From Chloroflexi bacterium UBA4733 (GTDB taxonomy: Bacteria > Chloroflexota > UBA4733), in NCBI GenBank assembly GCA_002404055.1, contig DHIZ01000228.1:44631-56977 (forward strand): 12,347 nt of DNA, read 5' to 3'. Below, piece by piece: positions 7,283 to 12,347 of the stretch. The notes under the pieces were generated by a model. That model was given only the letters and a program-made list of their open reading frames with translations, did no database searches and had not been told where the DNA came from. Position 1 is the first letter of the stretch; every line of letters starts with the position of its first letter. A program made the translations under genes and the position numbers.

Positions 7283-7396
7283 CAGTATACAGTGCCCGTC
7301 GAGCAACAATTGCACTGACGCCAGTATCCAGTGCTTCCGCGACACAATTGGTTCAATCAGTATACAGTGCCCGTGAAGCAACAATTGGACTGACGC
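7283..7396. repeat. Three imperfect 36-39-bp tandem repeats upstream of the coiled-coil gene
   Basis: Units are at 7283-7321, 7322-7357 and 7358-7396. The outer two match at 36 of 39 bases; the middle one is diverged and shorter. Each starts with CAGTAT(A/C)CAGTGC and carries CAATTG at the same offset (7307, 7345, 7382), 21-22 bp from GTAT(A/C)C. Unit 1 also has CAGTGC and GCACTG as inverted arms 16 bp apart. They lie 6 bp from the start codon of the 234-aa gene. The remainder of the 262-bp gap, 7397-7539, shows no gene or clear terminator. Confidence 0.75.
7284..7289 (-). promoter_or_regulatory. Candidate -10 box for the coiled-coil gene
   Basis: TATACT (5 of 6 to TATAAT) on the - strand ends 6 bp before the ATG at 7277, so transcription would start at or next to the start codon and give a leaderless mRNA. 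That would fit the missing ribosome binding site. At the 17-bp position the repeat offers only CAATTG, which is not a good -35. Confidence 0.3.
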
Positions 7397-7539
7397 TGCC
7401 AATGGCCCGCTTTGGTCATCCGCACCGTCGGCATGCAGCGAGTAGCCACGCCGATCACCGTGCTCCCATCCGCAGCGAGGCCATCCCCGCTTGAAGGAAT
7501 GCCGGCAGGCAAAGCGCGCGGGAGACGTTCGCCATCGCT

Positions 7540-10434
7540 TTAGTGGACCGTAACGGTACCCGCAATCACTGCATCGCCCCCAGTGCTGAGCGGCAGCCGC
7601 AGGAACTGCTCGCCGCTCTGGCGATAGAGGCCGACCTCCAGGCGGTACGTGCCGGCGGGGGTCGAGGCCGGCAGCGAAACGACGTGCCGGTCGGCGATCC
7701 ACTGCCCCGGCACCCAGCTCGTCGTTGGGTCCGCGCCGCCATTCGGAGGCCCGTCGTGTTGGCGTCCGCCGATGGTATTGGCGGCGTCGAGGAGGTGGAC
7801 GAACACTGTGTAATCCCGATCGAGCGTGCGGCGACACTGCCAGGTGAGTGTTACCACCACATGGCCACCCGGATGTGCGGCGCTGCTGTCCACCTCGACA
7901 CCGGCTAGGAGCGCAGCGTCGCCAAACAATCCTCCGACCGGTGTGCCGATATCCGTCGGCTCGCTCATGTCGCGCGGCGGGGCGTCCACGATGATCGTGG
8001 CCAGAGGTATGACTTTGTCCTGACCACCGGCGGCTCGAACACGCAACTGCAGCGTCGCCGGACCAATGGGAGCACGCGGCGGGATCTGGATCGTGCGGAT
8101 GTCCTTGAAGGCTGCACCAACCGGCCAGTGCTGCGTACCAAGACTCGGGGTCGGCGGCGCCAGCGTGCTGAGGGCTAGCGGCGTACCCGATGTCCCGGGA
8201 GGCATCAGCTCCAAACGTCCCTGGTAATCGGCCCCTGGCTGACCTATTGCCTTCCAAAACAGCGGAAGTTCGAGGGATGCACCCTGCTGGAGATGCGTTG
8301 GAACGTCCGCGATGCCCCAGAGTTGTAGGCCCTGATCGACGGACAGGTTCAAGACGTGAGGTGGGGGTACCGGGTTGCCGTAGTGCTGAGGCGGCAATAC
8401 CTTCACCATGCCGAGGTCGACCTGAGTACCAATGGCGCCACGCACGGCATCGACGGCGGGTAGGTCCTGATGTGCAACCGGGTCATACAGTGAAAGGGTG
8501 AGATGGTAATCGGCCGGTGGTACCTCGGCGCCGGCCTGGAAATCGAGGCGGCCGGGCACATCAATGCCCGGCAGCCAGTGTTGCGCCGGATAGGCGTACA
8601 GCGACGGGCGCAGCGCGAGCTGAGTCCAGACATGGCCGTCGCGTTCCAGACGCAACACCGCCTGATAGTCCCGGTCCAGCGGTGCGTCGGTACGGAACCA
8701 GGTATGAACCACGAAGGGCAGATCAGCCGGCCGGACGCCTTCCTCCAGCCCGACTCCCAGAAACGTGATGTGTTGACCAAAGCGGACGTTCATGGGCTGT
8801 AACGGTGTCGCTGTCGGCGAAAACAGCCAGTCCGGTCGCAACTGGTAAAGCCGCAGCTCGTAGTTGGCGGCGGCGGTGTACGTGAGTAGGCGCGTTGCCC
8901 CTACGTCCAGTGCATTGCGGAGGTAACCGGTCGGGTCGGCAAAATCGTTGTGCCAGAGCACCACCCAGAGCCGGGAGTGGCCCCGCGCCGCGGCATTCAG
9001 GGCCACGGCGAGCGCGGGCAGATCATCGCCCCGGCTAAACTCCGGTACCACGCCGAACCAGGGGATGCCGTCCATTGCCGGGGTCCGTTTGGCGTAATAG
9101 GCGAATACCGGGCTGGTATCCTGCGCCAGGAGCACCGCATCGCCGGGCTGGGCGTGGGCGGCGATGAACGCGACGACCGTGCGAGTGTCGCCGTCCTTGA
9201 TCTCCGCAGACGTCTGCGGCGCGTGGTACAGGGCGTGGCCAAGGCTGGCCACCAACAGCAGACCGGTGAAGGCGAGGAGGATACAGCGCCGCACACGCTC
9301 GCCCAGCGCGGCCGTACGGTGGCGCGTGGCGATCGGCGCCACCGCCATTGCCGCCAGGCCGGCGAGCCCGACGTAGGCAAACGGCGCCACCGGTAACAGG
9401 TAGCGATCGATGAACTTGGGGAAGATGGCGGTCAACAGCGCTGCTTCCAGCAGGGGCAACAGCACCAATTCAACCGGAAAGAGCGCCGTGATCCTGCTGC
9501 GGACCGGCCCGCAGAGTGCGGCGAAGGTTGCCAGGCTGAGGCCGACAGCACCACCCCCCAGCAGCGCGCGCGCCTGGTCGGGCAGAGCGCCGGGAGCGAT
9601 GCTGATGGCAGCCAGCACCCGCTCCGGCGCCAGCGCCGGAGAAATGTGCCCCGCCCAAAAGTCGGGCGCCGTACGCATCGCCGCCAACTGACGGCCGAGG
9701 GAGGGCAGCCACGGTAGATACAGGCCGGCGCCGGCCACCCAGGCCGCCCCAACCGCCAGCCGGCGGCGGCGATACACGACCACCAGGAGCAGGTGGGCCG
9801 GCATCAGTAAGAGCATCGCGTAGTGCGTGTAGAGTGCCGCAGTCGTGGCCAGCAGATAGGCCCACCACCAGCGTGCTGGCGGCACTGCCGTCGCCACATC
9901 AAGGAGGCGCACAAGCGCGTAGGCTGACAGCAGCCCCAGCGCGGCAGCCAGGGCATAACCGCGCGCCTCCTGGCTGAAGTCGATCAAGAACACCGAGGTG
10001 GCGGCTAACAGTGCGGCAGTCAGCGCAGCGGTTGGGCTGGAGAAGAGTCGGCGCGCCAGCACCCAGCAGAGCGGCGCCACCAGCGTGCCGGCGGTGACCG
10101 ACAGGTAACGTAGCGCGTACTCGCTGTCACCAGCAGGCCGCAGCCAGACGTGCAGGAGGGCAACGTAGAGCGGCGGATTGAAATCGGCGCGAGCAAGCTG
10201 GGACAACAACGCTGCCACGGGCTGACGCGCCAGCGACCAACTCACGCCCTCGTCGTACCAGAAGCTGGGTAACCCCAGCAACCAGCAGCGCAGTCCGAAC
10301 GCCAGCAAGGTTATCGCGCCGCCAGACCAGACCATGATACGGATCCGGGGTCGCTCGGCAGCCCGAGATCGTTCCGTGCCCTCGGCCTCGGCCGCTGCCG
10401 GCAGCGGCGGTCGGCGTGCCACCGTTACCTGCAT
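7540..10434 (-). CDS. GT39/ArnT-like membrane glycosyltransferase with C-terminal beta modules
   Basis: A 964-aa multi-pass membrane protein of the dolichyl/polyprenyl-phosphate-sugar mannosyltransferase (PMT/RgtA-D) type, which transfers a sugar from a lipid carrier on the outer face of the membrane. Numbered from the ATG at 10434: a basic cytoplasmic tail, a first helix about 34-55, then the signature FWYDEGVSW (acidic pair D61, E62), FNPPLYVALLHVW and FSQEARGYAL, with further helices to about 405. A soluble region with a GDAVLLAQD-type fold follows to about 545. Then come three related beta-rich modules, about 549-679, 693-818 and 831-964; the first and third share LDRDY followed by a hydrophobic strand, and the third has RQHDGPPNG, TTSWVPGQ and GTYRLEVGLY. 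Those modules resemble ones I recall from Chloroflexota proteins. A GTG at 10467 gives 11 more residues; I prefer the ATG. Substrate unknown. Confidence 0.88.
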   Translation of the reverse strand: MQVTVARRPPLPAAAEAEGTERSRAAERPRIRIMVWSGGAITLLAFGLRCWLLGLPSFWYDEGVSWSLARQPVAALLSQLARADFNPPLYVALLHVWLRPAGDSEYALRYLSVTAGTLVAPLCWVLARRLFSSPTAALTAALLAATSVFLIDFSQEARGYALAAALGLLSAYALVRLLDVATAVPPARWWWAYLLATTAALYTHYAMLLLMPAHLLLVVVYRRRRLAVGAAWVAGAGLYLPWLPSLGRQLAAMRTAPDFWAGHISPALAPERVLAAISIAPGALPDQARALLGGGAVGLSLATFAALCGPVRSRITALFPVELVLLPLLEAALLTAIFPKFIDRYLLPVAPFAYVGLAGLAAMAVAPIATRHRTAALGERVRRCILLAFTGLLLVASLGHALYHAPQTSAEIKDGDTRTVVAFIAAHAQPGDAVLLAQDTSPVFAYYAKRTPAMDGIPWFGVVPEFSRGDDLPALAVALNAAARGHSRLWVVLWHNDFADPTGYLRNALDVGATRLLTYTAAANYELRLYQLRPDWLFSPTATPLQPMNVRFGQHITFLGVGLEEGVRPADLPFVVHTWFRTDAPLDRDYQAVLRLERDGHVWTQLALRPSLYAYPAQHWLPGIDVPGRLDFQAGAEVPPADYHLTLSLYDPVAHQDLPAVDAVRGAIGTQVDLGMVKVLPPQHYGNPVPPPHVLNLSVDQGLQLWGIADVPTHLQQGASLELPLFWKAIGQPGADYQGRLELMPPGTSGTPLALSTLAPPTPSLGTQHWPVGAAFKDIRTIQIPPRAPIGPATLQLRVRAAGGQDKVIPLATIIVDAPPRDMSEPTDIGTPVGGLFGDAALLAGVEVDSSAAHPGGHVVVTLTWQCRRTLDRDYTVFVHLLDAANTIGGRQHDGPPNGGADPTTSWVPGQWIADRHVVSLPASTPAGTYRLEVGLYRQSGEQFLRLPLSTGGDAVIAGTVTVH

Positions 10435-10516
10435 CCCATCCCGTTCACACTGCGGCCATCGACCCACGGGTACCGTACTACATCCGGTCGCTTCCTGTCA
10501 CGAGCATGGGACCTAC

Positions 10517-10533
10517 GGCGGAGTATCACCGCC
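10517..10533. promoter_or_regulatory. Candidate operator: 17-bp interrupted palindrome
   Basis: GGCGG and CCGCC arms flank AGTATCA, with one further G-C pair inside. It lies 60 bp before the DtxR-family start and 83 bp before the divergent glycosyltransferase start, where an autoregulatory operator would be expected. GC-rich DNA makes such arms common, so confidence is low. The rest of 10435-10592 shows no strong promoter; TACACT at 10569-10574 is a weak -10 candidate for the + strand. Confidence 0.2.
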
Positions 10534-10582
10534 TGCCGGCACGCTGCGGCGCCTTCCGCGCCGTCAGGTACACTCCGCAGTT

Positions 10583-10589
10583 GGAGGGG
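10583..10589 (+). promoter_or_regulatory. Ribosome binding site deciding the start of the DtxR-family gene
   Basis: GGAGGGG is a strong Shine-Dalgarno sequence. Two tandem ATGs follow at 10590 and 10593. The second leaves 5 bp after GGAGG, the better spacing. The frame is open back to 10416, but that part overlaps the divergent gene and is unlike the family. Confidence 0.7.
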
Positions 10590-10592
10590 ATG

Positions 10593-11285
10593 ATGCCGCA
10601 GGACGCTCAGGGCCGCCCGACCACACAGGCTGTTGAAGACTACGTCAAGGCGATTTATCACCTTGGCGGCTCGCAGCAGCCGGTGAGTACGACAGCGCTC
10701 GCCGATTGGTTGCACATCACTGCGGCCGGAACGTCGCATATGCTGCGGCAGTTGGCCCAGCTCGGCCTGGTCGACCACACACCGTACTACGGCGTGCGCT
10801 TGACCGAATCGGGGAACCGGGCGGCATTGGAGGTAATTCGCCACCATCGCCTCGCCGAGCAGTTCCTGGTGCAGGTGCTTGGCTATGCATGGGATGAGGT
10901 TCACGACGACGCCGAACGGTTGGAACACGCGATGTCGGAGCGCCTTGAGGAGCGGATTGCCGATAAACTGGGGAACCCGGCCGCCGATCCGCACGGTGAC
11001 CCCATCCCGACGCTGGCCGGCCAGGTGCCGCCATCACCGGAGCGGCGCCTGGCCGACCTTCCGGCGGGCGTCGCAGCCCTGGTGCGCCGTGTGAGCGACC
11101 GTGACCCGGCCAAACTCCGCTACCTGGCCGAACTGGGGCTCACACCGGGCGCCGAGGTCACAATCCTGGCCCGCGGTCCCTTTCGAGAGCCGTTGCGCGT
11201 GCGCGTCGGCAGCGCGGAGCGGACGATTAGCCTTGATCTGGCCGCTGAACTGACGGTCGATCCTCAACCCAGCCTGGGTTCGTGA
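10593..11285 (+). CDS. DtxR/MntR-family metal-dependent transcriptional regulator
   Basis: A 230-aa repressor of the family that senses Fe2+ or Mn2+ and controls metal uptake; length equals classic three-domain DtxR/IdeR. Order: winged helix about 10-72 (STTALADWLHI, then SHMLRQLAQLGLV), dimerisation/metal-binding helices about 76-135, and a C-terminal FeoA/SH3-like domain about 150-222 (RYLAELGLTPGAEVTIL). Putative ligands by alignment from memory: D16 (DtxR M10, MntR D8), H85, E89, H104, E108 (DtxR C102, MntR E99), E111 and H112. MntR E11 is K19 here. The ligand set is thus MntR-like at two key sites on a DtxR-length frame, so metal choice is uncertain. It is transcribed away from the glycosyltransferase gene; no metal transporter is in the window to reveal its target. 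Confidence 0.93.
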   Translation: MPQDAQGRPTTQAVEDYVKAIYHLGGSQQPVSTTALADWLHITAAGTSHMLRQLAQLGLVDHTPYYGVRLTESGNRAALEVIRHHRLAEQFLVQVLGYAWDEVHDDAERLEHAMSERLEERIADKLGNPAADPHGDPIPTLAGQVPPSPERRLADLPAGVAALVRRVSDRDPAKLRYLAELGLTPGAEVTILARGPFREPLRVRVGSAERTISLDLAAELTVDPQPSLGS

Positions 11286-11308
11286 CCGCGCGCCATCCGG
11301 CGCGTCAC
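11282..11308 (+). terminator. Hairpin at the dtxR-family stop codon, weak terminator candidate
   Basis: GTGAC and GCGCC in the left arm (3-nt CGC bulge between them) pair with GGCGCGTCAC, loop ATCC. That is a 10-bp GC-rich stem that starts within the last codons. No T tract follows, so intrinsic termination is doubtful. Confidence 0.35.
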
Positions 11309-11368
11309 TGCATGTAGCAAAGCGATAGCAACACGGCGCCGCTGGCCGGTGTCATCACCGCTTGACGG

Positions 11369-11397
11369 TTGTGTTATTGTGCAACTGCTGGTAACAT
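11369..11397 (+). promoter_or_regulatory. Candidate sigma-70-type promoter for the sigma factor gene
   Basis: TTGTGT (11369-11374) and TAACAT (11392-11397) are 17 bp apart, 53 bp before the start codon. Each matches consensus only partly. A TTGACG at 11362 is a better -35 but has no -10 at proper spacing, and TAAAAT at 11407-11412 is a better -10 without a -35. The 165-bp gap 11286-11450 holds no gene. Confidence 0.3.
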
Positions 11398-11436
11398 ACT
11401 AAGCCTTAAAATTTCAGGCACAGAGATAGCAATGCT

Positions 11437-11445
11437 GAGGAGGTG
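11437..11445 (+). promoter_or_regulatory. Strong ribosome binding site of the sigma factor gene
   Basis: GAGGAGGTG contains a complete AGGAGG core, 7 bp before the ATG at 11451. It is among the best Shine-Dalgarno sequences in the window and fixes the start. Confidence 0.75.
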
Positions 11446-11450
11446 GCTCA

Positions 11451-12347
11451 ATGGCTGCAGTAATGGAAGAATGGTACCACACAAACGCGAGCGAAACACT
11501 CACCTCCGACGATGCAAATTCAACTGAGTGGGCGCTGCCCGTGTCCAGCCGCCCAGCTCGATCTCGTTATGAAGAGGAAGACCCCCACGCCCCGGCACTG
11601 GACAGCCTGGCGGCCTACCTTGCCGAGATCGGCGCCGCCCCGTTGCTGACCCCCGCCCAGGAGGTCAGCCTGGGCCGCCGTGCCCAGCACGGCGATCGTC
11701 GTGCCGTGCATGCCCTGGTGCAGCACAACCTTCGGCTGGTCGTGAGCGTGGCCAAGAAGTATCAGAACCTGGGCATGTCCTTGCTGGACCTGATCCAGGA
11801 AGGCAGCGTCGGGTTGATGCGCGCTGCTGAGAAGTTTGATCCTTCGCGCGGCTTCCGCTTCTCGACCTATGCCACCTGGTGGATTCGCCAGGCCATCCTG
11901 CGGGCGCTCAACGAGCAGTCGCGCCTGGTGCGGTTACCGGAGTACCTCTCCGGCCGGCGCAACCTGGTTGACCATGCCCGGGAAGCCCTGCGCGAACGCC
12001 TCGGCCGGACGCCGTCCGACGCCGAGGTGGCCGCCGAAGCCCAGGTTCCAGTCGAGCAGGTGACGGCGCTCGCTCAGGCGTCGCGGCCGGTCGCTTCCCT
12101 CGACGCCCCCCTGGGGGAAGACGGGGAACTGGCCCTTGGCGACTTGATCCGCGACAGCGATCCCGGCGCCGAGGAACTCGCTGAAGCGGAAGATCGCCGC
12201 TCGGCCGTGACACAGGCGCTCTCCGTCCTGGAACTGCGTGAGCGCGAGGTGATCCGCCTGCGCTACGGCTTGACAGACAATGGTCGTGAGCACACGCTGG
12301 AGGAGGTCGGCCGCACGTTGGGGCTCACCCGCGAGCGCATCCGCCAG
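11451..12347 (+). CDS. Sigma-70-family RNA polymerase sigma factor (group 1/2 type), 3'-truncated
   Basis: The first 299 codons are present and the frame stays open to the window end. Residues 1-48 are a variable, acidic N-terminus with no region 1.1. Region 1.2 is about 50-82 ([20 protein letters not shown]). Region 2 is about 88-155, with [32 protein letters not shown] and [15 protein letters not shown], the core-binding and -10-melting signatures. Region 3 is about 158-235 ([14 protein letters not shown]). Region 4 begins about 252 ([15 protein letters not shown]) and is cut inside the 4.2 helix-turn-helix at TRERIRQ. The tryptophan pair and near-perfect region 2 place it with primary or primary-like sigma factors rather than ECF. 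The segment after region 2 reads [11 protein letters not shown] where RpoD usually has GRTIRLPVH, which leans to an alternative, RpoD-like group 2 factor. Its regulon is unknown. Confidence 0.93.
   Translation, partial: MAAVMEEWYHTNASETLTSDDANSTEWALPVSSRPARSRYEEEDPHAPALDSLAAYLAEIGAAPLLTPAQEVSLGRRAQHGDRRAVHALVQHNLRLVVSVAKKYQNLGMSLLDLIQEGSVGLMRAAEKFDPSRGFRFSTYATWWIRQAILRALNEQSRLVRLPEYLSGRRNLVDHAREALRERLGRTPSDAEVAAEAQVPVEQVTALAQASRPVASLDAPLGEDGELALGDLIRDSDPGAEELAEAEDRRSAVTQALSVLELREREVIRLRYGLTDNGREHTLEEVGRTLGLTRERIRQ

Noticed and set aside
7284..7293. CTGTAT half-site as an SOS/LexA box
   Set aside because: Only one half resembles the proteobacterial LexA site; the second half and spacing do not fit, and the lineage likely uses another motif.
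7283..7396. Tandem repeats as a CRISPR array
   Set aside because: Units are contiguous with no unique spacers, only three in number and imperfect; no cas gene is present.
7400..7530. Possible zinc-ribbon remnant (CRHSF...CGWEH) on the - strand
   Set aside because: The Cys/His spacing is incomplete and the frame is the same shadow frame as above; no start or ribosome binding site.
7217..8257. 346-aa - strand open frame running through the tandem repeats into the glycosyltransferase 3' end
   Set aside because: It overlaps the conserved third beta module of the glycosyltransferase in another frame. Its repeated QLLLDGHCIL-type peptide is only the translated DNA repeat.
10416..10592. Extended N-terminus for the DtxR-family protein
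   Set aside because: It would add 59 residues without family similarity, overlap the divergent glycosyltransferase start, and ignore the strong GGAGGGG site before 10593.

Overview
The window is GC-rich bacterial chromosomal DNA with tightly packed genes. It reads as ordinary core genome with a small unfamiliar patch in the middle. Gene content and protein style suggest a Chloroflexota bacterium, possibly Thermomicrobia-like. The pointers are the alaS-ruvX-mltG order, a large family-39-type glycosyltransferase with 'QHDGPP...PTTSWVPG' beta modules, a CeoB/CeoC-like TrkA pair, and a group 1/2-type sigma factor without an obvious region 1.1. This lineage call is an inference from sequence style and no search was run.

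Left part, + strand (1-4728): the 3' nine-tenths of alaS (alanyl-tRNA synthetase, start outside the window), ruvX (YqgF nuclease-fold protein), mltG (endolytic murein transglycosylase) and a short A24 prepilin-type peptidase. They are spaced 0-19 bp apart and look like one operon. A GC hairpin with a short T-rich tail at 4728-4760 probably ends it and separates it from the convergent genes on the other strand.

Middle part, - strand (4777-10434, read right to left): a 964-aa membrane glycosyltransferase of the GT39/ArnT type; a 262-bp gap with three imperfect 36-39-bp tandem repeats; a 234-aa coiled-coil protein of unknown function; an overlapping 203-aa unknown protein with a Pro-rich, Arg-tailed C-terminus; and two TrkA/RCK-type NAD-binding proteins 3 bp apart. 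The coiled-coil/unknown pair and the repeats before it are the least explained part of the window.

Right part, + strand (10593-12347): a DtxR/MntR-family metal-dependent repressor, divergent from the glycosyltransferase, then a sigma-70-family factor cut off by the window end inside region 4.2.

I see no tRNA, rRNA, CRISPR array, transposase or phage gene. No gene-free stretch exceeds 300 bp. The gaps (5896-5988, 7278-7539, 10435-10592, 11286-11450) are described in the feature entries. I found no convincing complete new system. The best leads are the repeat-preceded coiled-coil pair and the unusual metal-ligand set of the DtxR-family protein.
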